A stretch of 64,000 nucleotides of DNA, from NCBI RefSeq assembly GCF_000236905.1, contig NC_016523.1:868001-932000 (forward strand). The letters are read 5' to 3'. The position numbers and the translations under genes are program-made. The notes beneath the pieces were generated by a model. That model did not search any database. It was given only the letters and a program-made list of their open reading frames with translations, and was not told where the DNA came from. Positions 1-9,577 of the stretch are shown one piece after another. Position 1 is the first letter of the stretch. Every line of letters starts with the position of its first letter. The stretch comes from Tetrapisispora phaffii CBS 4417 (lineage: Eukaryota > Ascomycota > Saccharomycetes > Saccharomycetales > Saccharomycetaceae).

Positions 1-1
1 A

Positions 2-2899
2 TATGCTCTAACATATTTTAATGGTATAGATGATAGTATTCGAAATGATAACACATTCATAAAAAGTTTAAAGAGTCCGGTTTATATGCACCAAAGGTTT
101 TCATTTTCATCATTGTCACAAGAGTCAGCCATGTCTAAAGGAAATGAAGAAGACTGCAGGTTAGAGGACTTTCACATTCTATCAAATGCATACAATCCAA
201 AGTACAAGGACATCAAATGTTTTAAAAGGAATCCAAATCATAATGCTATTTTTATTAAATCTACAAAACAACCTATTCTCAGATTATTATTTCCCATTGA
301 TATGGATGATGACTATTTCAATAAAGATGATCTATTAAGGTTTATTATGGTATGGTGCGAATTATTCGGTGATGAAAATGACAACTCTTTATGTTATTTC
401 TTAAAGAAAGATAATTTAATTACAGATTGTTTTGCATTCCACTCAAATTTTGCACTTAATAGTGTAGGTTTAGTAGTAGAATTAAGTCTAACTGGTACCG
501 GGGTAAAAAACCAAGAGCTTATAATAAATTCAATTTGTAACTCTGCGATTGAAAAATTATCAGAGGCTAATGACACTGAGCTAGCACGGTTTTTATCTGA
601 ATGTAATACCATTGACATTATCAGGTTCATAAATAAAGGTAAAGAAGATACCTCTATGGATGAAATTTCTGAGATATCCTCACGGTTACAAGAAAATTTG
701 GCTCTTAATAGGCCATCTTTTTTACTTAAGGAATTTCCTTTCATCAATGACTACAGTGAAACAGGAATATCTAATTTTGAGGAGAATGAATGGAGTAAGA
801 ATTGGTGGCTATCAAAAGCTTACAACTTTCAACAGTTTTTAAAAAGATACGTTAACAGAAAAAATCTTAGAATATTATTTCTTGGAGATATAGAAACACC
901 AAAATTTACTACATTAACAGAAGATTTAAAGGTATATAGTACTGATCCATTCTATGATTTTGAATACATTACATTTAAGTACAAATTTAAAGCCAATCAA
1001 TTACGACAAGAAGATGATATATTTAGAAATATCGGAATCCCAAAGAGGAACACATTCATGCCAGAGATTGGGAAATCACTTGCAATCCTTTCTGCAAATT
1101 TGGAAGCTATATTAAAGCGTAATGAGTCAATTGGATATCCAATTATTTATAATAATTCTATAGAGTCCAAACCAGGGCTGGTGCTTAAAAACAGCAATCA
1201 GGAGACGTGGGTTTTAAATAGTCCTCTTCAACATTCAAGTACTGAATCTTCAATATTTTCTTTTGAGATAACTAACTGGTCAATAAAACCTTCACCTGCT
1301 AGTACAATGCATTTGGAAGTGTTGGGTCAATTATTAGGGATATTGATGACAAGAGAATTATATCCAGCTTTAAGGCTCGGGTATACTTATGAAATAGGTG
1401 CTTCGGTCAACGGTGATGTTAAATTAATGATAACCATAAGTGGTTTCCAAAGTGGGATAATGAGTCTTTTACAAAACATAATTAAAATTTGCAATAGTAT
1501 ATCTATAAAGAATCCAACTGTAACACATTCAGCACTTCATAGGGCTCGGGTTATGACAAGAAGAAAGTATGAAGATGCAGCATCAGGTAATTCTGTAAAA
1601 CTGGCTTCTGTAGGTTTATTGATAATGTTGGAAAAACATATGTGGACTTTGGAAGATAGATTTGATGCTTTGGAAGAATCTGATATAAATTCTTTCTACA
1701 ACTTTTGTTCTCAATTTTTTAAATCAGCAAAATATATTAAAAGTTTTATCAGCGGCACTAATGAATTAGCTATGAAGTTGAGCCACTTAATATACGATCA
1801 TTGGATTCTTAGTGATACAATTAGTTTAAATTATTTTGAAAAAAATAATATTTTATCAACATGTTTCCTTAAACCAGGTGAAAATGTGTATTTCCAACAC
1901 CCCGGTGACGAAGGAGATATAAATAATTGTATCAACTATTTCATTCAAACTGGTGAAAGGAACAATGAATACATAGCAACATTGACATCATTGACGGATT
2001 ATATTATGCAGTCAAATTTAGTTAGTGAATTAAGAAATAGAAAACAAGTAGGCTACGTAGTTTTTGGTGGAATGCGGTCACTTACAAACACAATTGGACT
2101 TCATATTACAATAATGTCACTTGCCGACCCTGAAGACCTAGAGCGTAGTATTGATGAATATATGTGGCGATTAGAAAATGATACTATTGGAAGTCTTAAT
2201 GAATCAACCTTTAAATTGACATTTCTTTTGCCATTTATTAATACCATGCAAAAAGATACAAATAATCCATTTAATAATGTCACAAATGTTAATTTGGTGG
2301 ATGACGTAGTAGCAAATGTCCAAGCTGGTGACTCTGTTAATTTTGAGACACAACAAATGAAATTACATAACAATTTAAAGAAAAGAATATTCAACAATAG
2401 AATTCAATTGAATTTAAAATATAATGAAGCAATTGATTTGAATATAATAAAAAAGTTGACGTTGAAGGAATATCTAGAATTTTTTAGAGCAACTATCTCG
2501 ATCAACTCAAAAAATAGAAGCAAAATATCTATTCATATCATAAGTCTAATGGCTAAAGAAGAGATAGCAAATAGAAAACTATTTCTCCAACTAGTAACAT
2601 TTTTGAAAGTTAAAGGTTTGACAATAAAGAGAGATGAATTGAAGGAAATAGTAGAAATTTCTGAAGGTAAACCCAGTAAATTATTGAAAGAAATTGTAAA
2701 ATACTTCAAGAAAAAAGATGAAGCTAAAAAACTTTATTTCATAATCATAAAAGAAATCATTAAGATTATTTCCATGACTGTAATTAATTCAAGTTCAATA
2801 ACTACGAAGAGCACCAGCAAGAAGAACAATTGGCAAACTGAACCTATTAAGTCTGCATTGCCATTAGTTCTAGTAAATGATATAAAAGCATATAAGTAA
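2..2899 (+). CDS. AXL1: AXL1-type M16 (insulinase) metallopeptidase, 5' end outside the window
   Basis: C-terminal 965 residues of an insulysin-family protein. The frame is open to the window edge, so the first ATG at 86 is internal. S. cerevisiae Axl1 has about 1208 residues, so roughly the first fifth, which should hold the zinc-binding HxxEH site, is missing here. The remainder has the inactive-domain architecture of the family, including RKQVGYVVFGG, which corresponds to the EQLGYVVFS segment of Ste23. Axl1 processes the a-factor precursor and directs axial budding in haploids. Ste23 is the main alternative. The adjacent YGR111W, SHY1 and CTR1 genes match the AXL1 neighbourhood (YPR122W). 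The C-terminal 150 residues are lysine-rich and divergent. Confidence 0.85.
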   Translation, partial: YALTYFNGIDDSIRNDNTFIKSLKSPVYMHQRFSFSSLSQESAMSKGNEEDCRLEDFHILSNAYNPKYKDIKCFKRNPNHNAIFIKSTKQPILRLLFPIDMDDDYFNKDDLLRFIMVWCELFGDENDNSLCYFLKKDNLITDCFAFHSNFALNSVGLVVELSLTGTGVKNQELIINSICNSAIEKLSEANDTELARFLSECNTIDIIRFINKGKEDTSMDEISEISSRLQENLALNRPSFLLKEFPFINDYSETGISNFEENEWSKNWWLSKAYNFQQFLKRYVNRKNLRILFLGDIETPKFTTLTEDLKVYSTDPFYDFEYITFKYKFKANQLRQEDDIFRNIGIPKRNTFMPEIGKSLAILSANLEAILKRNESIGYPIIYNNSIESKPGLVLKNSNQETWVLNSPLQHSSTESSIFSFEITNWSIKPSPASTMHLEVLGQLLGILMTRELYPALRLGYTYEIGASVNGDVKLMITISGFQSGIMSLLQNIIKICNSISIKNPTVTHSALHRARVMTRRKYEDAASGNSVKLASVGLLIMLEKHMWTLEDRFDALEESDINSFYNFCSQFFKSAKYIKSFISGTNELAMKLSHLIYDHWILSDTISLNYFEKNNILSTCFLKPGENVYFQHPGDEGDINNCINYFIQTGERNNEYIATLTSLTDYIMQSNLVSELRNRKQVGYVVFGGMRSLTNTIGLHITIMSLADPEDLERSIDEYMWRLENDTIGSLNESTFKLTFLLPFINTMQKDTNNPFNNVTNVNLVDDVVANVQAGDSVNFETQQMKLHNNLKKRIFNNRIQLNLKYNEAIDLNIIKKLTLKEYLEFFRATISINSKNRSKISIHIISLMAKEEIANRKLFLQLVTFLKVKGLTIKRDELKEIVEISEGKPSKLLKEIVKYFKKKDEAKKLYFIIIKEIIKIISMTVINSSSITTKSTSKKNNWQTEPIKSALPLVLVNDIKAYK

Positions 2900-3193
2900 T
2901 TATATAATAAATATAATGTGTAACATTATTTTTCTTTTGGATATTTTTAAAGAAAGTGTTTAATGTTGAGTAACCTCAGAAGCAGTCTATAATCAATTTT
3001 TAGCTGCGAAAAGAAAAAGTCGCAAAGAAAGAATTAAAAAGTCATGAGCAGTGGTTAAGAGTCTCAAATATATAATTTTGCAATTGACTCTCGATATAAG
3101 ACAAAGATTAGTGTTTAAATCTGTTTATAGTCCAGTTCAATATATAACGAGAAGAATTGATAAAATAAGGGTCTCAATTACCACGAACACAAA

Positions 3194-4402
3194 ATGTCAG
3201 CTATCAATAATAATAATTTATCATTCGAATTGACTTCTGACTGGGATATTATTCATTTCACACATTTAAGCAATGGTGTCAAATGGGCAGGATTGTTAAC
3301 ATTAGAAGAATACGCTGATAGAGAATATATGTTAGGGACCTCTGAAATATCAACAAAGAATGAAAATGATATATTTATTCAAGAACACCCTACTTTTGCA
3401 GAATGGCTGGGAATTAAGCATTTCATTCTAAAGGATACATCATTACCAATTGGAAATGCTAAGACTGACCAAATTGTATCTAGTTGTGAAACCTTGAATC
3501 GATTAGGATACTGTATCAACCCTAAGCGTGGTAATAGTATAGAACCAGCTTTAATATTATGTATTGGTGGTGTTTGGACTCAAGAGAATCACCGTGGTAA
3601 GAAATATGCTGAACAGATGATTGCTTCTTTAAACAAATTTTACGATGAAATTAGAAATAGACATGATGCACCAGTTGCCATTAAAAATATGGTGATTACT
3701 CTATATAGTGAAGTTGGTGAATATTATAAACGTGTTGGATATACTTCTCGTCATATCCCCATTCATGAACTAACAAAGCTTGACCAGATAGGTGAGGAAT
3801 ATTGTAATGGAATCCAACAGCCTGTTGGGAAATTTTTAGGTTTTAGTGATTATGAAGATTTAGTTAAGTTACATGTTTCAAAATATGCTCGTACACTGTT
3901 AAAACTGCATGTGGAGCATCCTAACTCTTTTGTATTTACAGTTGCAGCAGATATTGATATATATAAATGGTTTCAACATAGAGATGAATTCATCAAGAAC
4001 AAAACCAAGAAAGGTGAATCTGGTGTCTCTAAATTTGGATTCAGATTTAACGACGATAATACGCATGTCATTTGGCATCATAATTGGAATGACGATACTT
4101 TGATAATAGTCACGCTCTTCTATGGTGAAGAATCTCTCAGTAACGACGGATCTAGAATGAAACAAATCATGTCATTAGCCATTCAAGAATGTAAAGATCA
4201 AAAACTGTCCAAACTTGAGTTTTGGAACGAAGAAATTCCAATTAAAGAACAGTATCCAGAACTATATTCCACTTTATCAAGATTAGAACCAGAAGGTCAT
4301 TTATTCAAAGAAAATGGTTCAATAAGTGCTTTCAAAAGTCCACCAGGTTATGGACCAGAAGAAGTTGAATGGGCTAACAACACAAAATTTTGCTGGTTCT
4401 AA
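3194..4402 (+). CDS. GNAT-type acetyltransferase-like protein, YGR111W orthologue
   Basis: A 402-residue soluble protein that matches S. cerevisiae YGR111W (about 400 residues) in length and position. It is related to the fungal LYC1 family of lysine N-acetyltransferase-like proteins. The segment GGVWTQENHRGKKYAEQMI near residues 125-145 looks like the acetyl-CoA pyrophosphate-binding loop of GNAT enzymes, and EVGEYYKRVGYTSR follows as a typical GNAT strand-helix. The C-terminal half is less GNAT-like. The substrate is unknown; a role in lysine catabolism is only a family inference. It lies 294 bp after AXL1 and upstream of SHY1, as in the YGR111W-YGR112W order. Confidence 0.8.
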   Translation: MSAINNNNLSFELTSDWDIIHFTHLSNGVKWAGLLTLEEYADREYMLGTSEISTKNENDIFIQEHPTFAEWLGIKHFILKDTSLPIGNAKTDQIVSSCETLNRLGYCINPKRGNSIEPALILCIGGVWTQENHRGKKYAEQMIASLNKFYDEIRNRHDAPVAIKNMVITLYSEVGEYYKRVGYTSRHIPIHELTKLDQIGEEYCNGIQQPVGKFLGFSDYEDLVKLHVSKYARTLLKLHVEHPNSFVFTVAADIDIYKWFQHRDEFIKNKTKKGESGVSKFGFRFNDDNTHVIWHHNWNDDTLIIVTLFYGEESLSNDGSRMKQIMSLAIQECKDQKLSKLEFWNEEIPIKEQYPELYSTLSRLEPEGHLFKENGSISAFKSPPGYGPEEVEWANNTKFCWF

Positions 4403-4759
4403 TAACTCAAACTTAAAGATAAACAATTTTAAATATATATAAAGATAGCAATTACAGATATACATACTCCTCTAAATACATGTAATTACCCAATCCCTCT
4501 AATCATTTGATCTTTATCATTAAGGTTGCAAGCCATTAAGCGCAGCATTTGAATTTTATAAACTTAACGGTTTCGAGACTTCGAAGAGATAAACCTTTAA
4601 CATTTAAATATTAGATTCATACATAAAATAGAATAATATGTTGAGGTAGCCTTAACATAACCGAACAGTAGGGAGAAGCATACTGCAATTACTACAAGGT
4701 TATTGTTATTGTCTGTTTTTTTATTTATCATTGAAATTAAAGTGTTTGCAATTGAAGGT
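4403..4759. other. Spacer between YGR111W-type gene and SHY1
   Basis: AT-rich spacer of 357 bases. It must contain the 3' end of the acetyltransferase gene and the SHY1 promoter. The SHY1 frame is open upstream to 4703 but that part looks like non-conserved leader. I see no RNA gene or repeat. Confidence 0.5.
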
Positions 4760-5911
4760 ATGATTAGTTGTAGACTTCCCATATTTAAAACACGGATTCA
4801 ACCCTTGCTTTTTAAGGGAACTGTTTCTAGATTGCCATTGATCAATAGAAATAATTCGAATGGAGTTAAACAGTTTAATAGAACAGTTATAACTTCGATT
4901 GTTGATTGGAAACCATTAAAGAGTAAGAAGAGGCCCGATGAAGATGAAGCTAAATCATCAGGTATTGGGAAGAAAATTGTACTTGGTTTAATGTTTGCAA
5001 TGCCTATTATATCTTTTTATCTGGGGACGTGGCAATTGAGAAGGTTAGCATGGAAGAATAAACTAATTGCATCTTGTGAAGATAGATTATCTTATAAAGT
5101 AATCCCCTTACCAGCGCATTTTAAATATGAGGATTGTGAAAATTGGGAATATCGTCGAGTATCATTGAAAGGTCATTATGTCCATCAAGAAGAAATGTTT
5201 GTTGGACCAAGGGTCAAGAATGGATTCAAAGGGTATGTGTTGTATACTCCCTTCATAAGAGAGGATACTGGTGAAAAGATGATTATTGAAAGAGGATGGA
5301 TTAGTGAAGAAAAAGTAGCTCCTAGTGAAAGGTCATTACGCCATCTATCATTGCCCCAAGGGACGACTGAAATTGTTTGCCTTGTAAGAGTGCCAAAACA
5401 TCCTTCATCAATGCAATGGGAGAAAGCAGATAAGAATTCAAGAGTTTGGGAAGTAGCCGACATCTTTGACATGGCAAAAGTAACGAACAGTGTCCCGGTT
5501 CATTTACAATTCATATACGACATGACCGACCATGTGGTTTTCAATAACAAAAACGCTTCCAATAATGGAAACTTATCATGGTCATGGGAGTTTTGGCAAA
5601 ATAACAAGAATGATTCTCCAGTACCAATTACCAGTGGCAATGCTAATGCGAATTCCAAATCTGGCTATACCAATGCAGAAGTCATCGAATTTAGTGAGGA
5701 ACAATTCAGAAGAGCAGGCGTCCCAATAGGGAAATTACCAAAGATCGACTTCAAGAATAACCACCTACAGTATATAGTTACATGGTATGGTTTAACATTC
5801 CTAAGTTCTATATTTCTAATTGTAGCATTAGTAAAAATGAGAAAGGGCAATACAGCTTCCCAAGCAGCCTTGAAGAAGGAAAAACTAAACCATGCAAAGA
5901 AGTATATGTGA
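4760..5911 (+). CDS. SHY1: SURF1-family cytochrome c oxidase assembly factor Shy1
   Basis: Mitochondrial inner-membrane chaperone for Cox1 maturation and heme insertion (SURF1 family), 383 residues against 389 in S. cerevisiae. I chose the ATG at 4760 because the 19 residues from an upstream ATG at 4703 do not resemble the family, whereas the chosen start gives a basic presequence. A first membrane helix lies near residues 73-91 (KKIVLGLMFAMPIISFYLGT) and a second near 337-358. Between them are SURF1 motifs EMFVGPR, LIxRGWISEEKVAP-like and the FxxAGVPIG segment. The C terminus LNHAKKYM matches the yeast LKHSRKYM ending. Synteny is YGR112W. Confidence 0.95.
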   Translation: MISCRLPIFKTRIQPLLFKGTVSRLPLINRNNSNGVKQFNRTVITSIVDWKPLKSKKRPDEDEAKSSGIGKKIVLGLMFAMPIISFYLGTWQLRRLAWKNKLIASCEDRLSYKVIPLPAHFKYEDCENWEYRRVSLKGHYVHQEEMFVGPRVKNGFKGYVLYTPFIREDTGEKMIIERGWISEEKVAPSERSLRHLSLPQGTTEIVCLVRVPKHPSSMQWEKADKNSRVWEVADIFDMAKVTNSVPVHLQFIYDMTDHVVFNNKNASNNGNLSWSWEFWQNNKNDSPVPITSGNANANSKSGYTNAEVIEFSEEQFRRAGVPIGKLPKIDFKNNHLQYIVTWYGLTFLSSIFLIVALVKMRKGNTASQAALKKEKLNHAKKYM

Positions 5912-6263
5912 TTGATCATACCCCTGCCCCTCCACTAAATACATTATAAACACAAACATGTAAATATTAATATAATACTAAAATAAGTATAGAACCTGCT
6001 TCCAACTACCCATGATCTGGCTTGTTAGACGTCCAGTCACGTGCAAAAGAATTCTTATGAGCTGAGATCCTGATTTTACAATTTAATGCGCAAGAGACAA
6101 CAGAGCCCATAACGTAAACAAACAACAGAAGCCATGATCAAAATGGTATTCTGTATTGAGTCGTTAGGTGAGGTATATATAAGTTGCGTTTGCGGATGAA
6201 GGAGATGCATGTGTGTGTGTTTTATTTCATGGTGAACTATCGGTAAACAACCAGCACGCAGTT
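5912..6263. promoter_or_regulatory. SHY1-DAM1 spacer with E-box and forkhead-like sites
   Basis: Promoter of DAM1. It holds GTCACGTG at 6036-6043, a Cbf1-type site, and GTAAACAA at 6114-6121, a match to the forkhead (Fkh1/2) core RTAAAYA about 143 bp before the DAM1 start. Forkhead control would suit a mitotic gene but this is inference from the motif alone. A TATA-like GTATATATAAG lies near 6173-6182. Confidence 0.4.
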
Positions 6264-7379
6264 ATGAATCAGAATAAATCGAAATCGGTGAGTGCTAGAG
6301 CACCAACTGAATATAAGTTATCGAATAGTAGTAATCCTAGTTCTAGGAGAACGTCGCTGGGGAAAGGTCTTAGTGAGAGCAATGGTCTTTATATTCCGGG
6401 GGACAACTTTTTCAATACTACTGGTAGAATTGGTAATGAATCGATTAATGGGGGTACTACTACGAATATGAGTAGAAATATTGCCACTGGTGGTACTAGC
6501 AGTGAACTTGATTTTATTAAGGAATTCTTGCTACCTAGCATTCGCTCGCTGAATGACTCGATGAATACTTTGGACAAGAATTTCTCCGACTTGAATATCA
6601 TTCAAGAGAATTTAATCGATTTTAATGAATCTTTAAGCGCATTGTTATACGGTATGATGTTCAACTCATGGTGTGTAGCATACCCAAGTATACCAAGCGA
6701 TATCAAGGTAGAGTTGGATAAAGTGAATATTTTAGATTCAATCACTTTGGAGAGACACGAATTACAAAGAAGGATTGCTGCATTACAAAACACACATAAT
6801 AACGCTGCTTCTGGAGACGCTTCGATTGCAAACAACAGATTTGTACAACCTTCTCTTACTGTGGAACAAGTCAAGAAGCATAATAATAGATTGCAAGAAA
6901 TGGGGTACGAAGACGACAGGTTGTCGGACGATGCATACATCAATGAGCTTCACAATTATGACGAAGACGACGAAGTGAATAGTGAAGCCTCGTTTGTTCT
7001 GAACCCGATCAATAATGTGGCAGGACATGCTAGCCAGCCGCATACCGTGAACAGCCTCGGTCCAAGTAATGTATCAAGCAATAGCCACAAAAACAAGCAA
7101 AGAAATAGCAAATTGAGAAGAAAATCGATCTTGCATACGATCAGAAACAGCATTGCAACTCAAAGGAACGTCACGGACGCGAGGACTGGCATTAATGATA
7201 TTGGTACATCCGCCACCCGTATAACGGGCAACAACACCCGGGGCCAGGTAAGAAAACCTAGCAATAGAGCCACCTCCCGAACATACCCTGCTGATAACCA
7301 ACCCAAAGATTCAGAGGCTCACATAGCCACGAGGGGGGTCAACAGATCCCACACGGATGCAAGACCCCCATTCAGGTGA
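6264..7379 (+). CDS. DAM1: Dam1 subunit of the DASH/Dam1 kinetochore complex
   Basis: Ring-forming microtubule coupler of the outer kinetochore, 371 residues (343 in S. cerevisiae). The start at 6264 was chosen because MNQNKSKSVSARAPTEYKLS aligns with the yeast N terminus; an upstream ATG at 6213 adds 17 unlike residues. The conserved Dam1 domain is at about residues 80-145 (LLPSIRSLNDS, ESLSALLYGMMFNSWC). Aurora B/Ipl1 sites are kept: RRTS at Ser31 (equivalent to Ser20) and the LRRKSILHTIRNS segment with Ser288 and Ser296, which keep the 8-residue spacing of yeast Ser257/Ser265. The protein ends in RPPFR exactly as in yeast. The middle and C-terminal parts are low-complexity and Asn/Ser-rich. 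Confidence 0.96.
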   Translation: MNQNKSKSVSARAPTEYKLSNSSNPSSRRTSLGKGLSESNGLYIPGDNFFNTTGRIGNESINGGTTTNMSRNIATGGTSSELDFIKEFLLPSIRSLNDSMNTLDKNFSDLNIIQENLIDFNESLSALLYGMMFNSWCVAYPSIPSDIKVELDKVNILDSITLERHELQRRIAALQNTHNNAASGDASIANNRFVQPSLTVEQVKKHNNRLQEMGYEDDRLSDDAYINELHNYDEDDEVNSEASFVLNPINNVAGHASQPHTVNSLGPSNVSSNSHKNKQRNSKLRRKSILHTIRNSIATQRNVTDARTGINDIGTSATRITGNNTRGQVRKPSNRATSRTYPADNQPKDSEAHIATRGVNRSHTDARPPFR

Positions 7380-7451
7380 GCAGAATGCCGGAACATACGT
7401 ATATAGTACTCTTTGCATCTTATATAATTGTCTAATACATTTATTGTAACA

Positions 7452-7487
7452 GTATTGAAAGCACTGAAAGCATTGAAAGCATTGAAA
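7452..7487 (+). repeat. Short 9-bp tandem repeat downstream of DAM1
   Basis: Four consecutive 9-bp units of the form GYAYTGAAA (GTATTGAAA, GCACTGAAA, GCATTGAAA, GCATTGAAA), followed by a degenerate fifth. It lies in the 3' region of DAM1 and is not part of a credible gene. Confidence 0.7.
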
Positions 7488-7636
7488 AGTATTAAAAGCT
7501 TGGCGTCACCGGAAGAGTGGTTGAGCAGTGCATCGCAGACATGCGCTATTGCGACGTGTGTGTTTGTGACACTCCGTGGCAACGTCCTCACAGTGTTCCT
7601 CACCGTTCCCCGCGCAGGAATCGAACGGCAGGCGTT

Positions 7637-7697
7637 TTTGCTCGTTTTGTACGTCAATTTGCTCAGATCTGTATTTTGGGTCACGGGTCTGCGCAAA
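7637..7697. promoter_or_regulatory. Three Mac1-type copper-responsive elements
   Basis: Matches to the Mac1 site TTTGC(T/G)C(A/G): TTTGCTCG at 7637-7644, TTTGCTCA at 7658-7665, and TTTGCGCA on the minus strand at 7690-7697. In S. cerevisiae a pair of such elements drives CTR1 when copper is low. Three within 61 bp upstream of a CTR1 orthologue is unlikely to be chance, although they sit about 730-790 bp before the start codon, further than usual. Confidence 0.65.
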
Positions 7698-8285
7698 TTA
7701 GCGACTGCGCAGATTATCTTTCCAATTTTTGCGCTATGAGATCTCAGTAGCCGTATCTGCGCGCATATGTAGTGGTTTTATATTTTCACTGTAGCAACGC
7801 GCGATTTATGTGCCTTATTTTGCACGCATATCTCTGTGTTGTCAAGGTTCCCACGTGTTTTCCGCAGGGACCGGGGCCACCACTGCACTACGCAACTGCG
7901 CATTATCTCAAGCGCCTCTCTACGCACATTGCTTCGTAGACGTACTTTTGTGAACAATTTATACAGACAATCTGCGCACGGGCGTCGTTTTTGCGGGCTA
8001 CTGGGATTGTGTGTCATCTCTACACCCCTAGACAACTGCCGCAGGACGAGCAATTATTGCCCTTCCACGCGTGCATCTTAGAGTCCGTCCCAATGGCCTT
8101 GTGCCGCGGATTGTCTCTGCCACCGTTCATTGCGTAATTACCGAAGTCAGGGCACTAACATGGTTTGGCAACACGCAATGAACCGATGCATCACAAGAAC
8201 CAACCTGTTTTTAAAATCGCTCTAAAGTGCTCAATTTGTCGTTTGTTATCTCCAATCCGTCAACCGTCTACAACTGCCAAACTCA

Positions 8286-8291
8286 TATAAA
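8286..8291 (+). promoter_or_regulatory. TATA box of CTR1
   Basis: TATAAA in the context CATATAAAGG, 138 bp upstream of the chosen CTR1 start. A distinct TATA box suits a strongly inducible gene. Confidence 0.55.
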
Positions 8292-8428
8292 GGAGCAGCT
8301 ATTTAGCCATTGTGTTCAACTGGCGCTCTTCCCACTGCGATCGCACTTGTATTGAACGATACCCGCAACCCACACTCCACCATCGGAACCTTAAAATAGC
8401 AAAGCCACATTGGGTACTACTGGTAAAC

Positions 8429-9577
8429 ATGGATATGACAATGGCTTCTGAGGCGATGTCCTCCTCAATATCTTCGTCGATGTCCTCATCGATGGCAATG
8501 GCTATGAGCTCTGCTATGGACGAAATCAACGCTTCAATGAGTAGTATGATGGCTATGACCATGTCTGGCATGAGCTCCTCGATGGGTGCCATGGGATCTA
8601 CTGCGACTGCTTCTGCTGCAACTTCCAGTTCCACCTCTGGAATGGCTATGTCTGGAATGGATATGGGTATGGATATGGATATGGAAATGAACTCGTACTT
8701 GACAATCAATTACAATAAGTACCCTGTTTTGTTCAAAAACCTGTATGCAGACACGAATGCAAAGGCGTTTGGTATCTTTGTCCTGATCATGGTTGCCTGT
8801 TTCTTTTATAAGTTTCTTCTGTTCACTTCATGGTGTTTGGAAGTGCATTGGTTCAAAACTTGGAATAAGAACGACAAAAAGAACGATGTCAATGCATTGA
8901 GGTATCCGCAACAGTCCGCAGCACAGGATGGATACTTATCGGATTCTACCCTGTACACCCCAGATATTCCACGGTTGCCTAACATCTTAGCAGAGATTTT
9001 CATGCCAAATGTATTCGAATATGGTCACGACATCCTTAGACTTGTTTTGACTTTCTGTTCCACCTTGCTCATCTATATGCTAATGTTAATTTGTATGACT
9101 TTCGTATTAACTTACTTGTTCGGAGTCGTCTTGGGGTTGACTCTAGCAGAGATCTTCTTTAACAGATGTAAACTATGTTTGTTGAAGAGATGGGAAATTA
9201 AGAAAGAGATAGACAGGATCAACAAATGTCCAGGCTCAACAAATTGTGAATGTGGAAGGCATAAAAACACAGCCCCTGGAACTAAAGCGTGTAAGGCAAA
9301 TGCTCCAATCCAACCTTTTGGTAGTAATTCTTCGAACATGTCGAGCCAATTCAGTTTAGATAATGATAAAGATTTAAATTTTGAAGGAAAACAAGACGGA
9401 TGCTGTTGTACCGTCGAACAGGGCTCACTAAAAGATGAGACTAATGAAGACAGATGTGAATGCGGAGATGCTCGAGATAGTATCAGCAATGAACTAATGG
9501 GAAACGTCATTCCACAACAAGACCAGTCTGATATGATGAACTCTACGTTATTGCCTCCTGAAAAAGTTCTAAAATAG
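8429..9577 (+). CDS. CTR1: High-affinity plasma-membrane copper transporter Ctr1
   Basis: Trimeric Cu(I) importer, 382 residues (406 in S. cerevisiae). The start at 8429 (MDMTMASEAMSSS) was chosen because the open frame upstream has no ATG and no resemblance to the family. The extracellular N terminus, about 95 residues, is Met/Ser/Ala-rich with many MxM and MxxM copper motifs, ending in MDMGMDMDMEMNSYL. Three membrane helices lie near residues 111-133, 204-226 and 230-252. Helix 2 has the Mx3M-type MLMLICMTF filter and helix 3 has GVVLGLTLAE. The WCLEVHWFKTW segment after helix 1 matches yeast. The cytosolic tail carries CPGSTNCECGRH, GCCC and CECG clusters, likely copper-binding. Upstream copper elements support the assignment. 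Confidence 0.97.
   Translation: MDMTMASEAMSSSISSSMSSSMAMAMSSAMDEINASMSSMMAMTMSGMSSSMGAMGSTATASAATSSSTSGMAMSGMDMGMDMDMEMNSYLTINYNKYPVLFKNLYADTNAKAFGIFVLIMVACFFYKFLLFTSWCLEVHWFKTWNKNDKKNDVNALRYPQQSAAQDGYLSDSTLYTPDIPRLPNILAEIFMPNVFEYGHDILRLVLTFCSTLLIYMLMLICMTFVLTYLFGVVLGLTLAEIFFNRCKLCLLKRWEIKKEIDRINKCPGSTNCECGRHKNTAPGTKACKANAPIQPFGSNSSNMSSQFSLDNDKDLNFEGKQDGCCCTVEQGSLKDETNEDRCECGDARDSISNELMGNVIPQQDQSDMMNSTLLPPEKVLK

Larger units (their letters stand above)
7380..8428. other. Long DAM1-CTR1 spacer, GC-richer than its surroundings
   Basis: A 1.05-kb spacer with no credible gene. The stretch about 7500-8180 is visibly richer in G+C than the flanks and therefore shows small open frames on both strands, none resembling a known protein. 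It holds the copper-element cluster, repeated TGCGCA words, CACGTG at 7853-7858, ACGCGT at 8067-8072 and a TATA box at 8286-8291, 138 bp before the CTR1 start. Confidence 0.6.

Noticed and set aside
4703..4759. Upstream ATG giving SHY1 19 more residues
   Set aside because: The added segment is hydrophobic and unlike any SURF1 presequence; the ATG at 4760 gives the expected basic start.
6036..6043. GTCACGTG as a centromere CDEI
   Set aside because: No AT-rich CDEII and no CDEIII follow; it is better read as a promoter E-box.
7610..7625. Reverse B-box-like AATCGAACGG as a tRNA gene
   Set aside because: The flanking bases do not form a T stem and no A box or acceptor stem exists.
7776..7786. 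TTTTATATTTT, an 11/11 match to the S. cerevisiae ARS consensus
   Set aside because: Such matches are frequent in AT-rich DNA and origin rules differ between yeast lineages; not enough to call an origin.
7319..8081. Several open frames of 77-125 codons on both strands after DAM1
   Set aside because: They overlap one another in a locally GC-rich stretch where stops are rarer; none has a recognisable domain or credible start.
8299..8709. 136-codon open frame antisense to CTR1
   Set aside because: It is the mirror of the Met/Ser-rich CTR1 N terminus (ATG and TCC codons read as CAT and GGA); no initiation context or family features.
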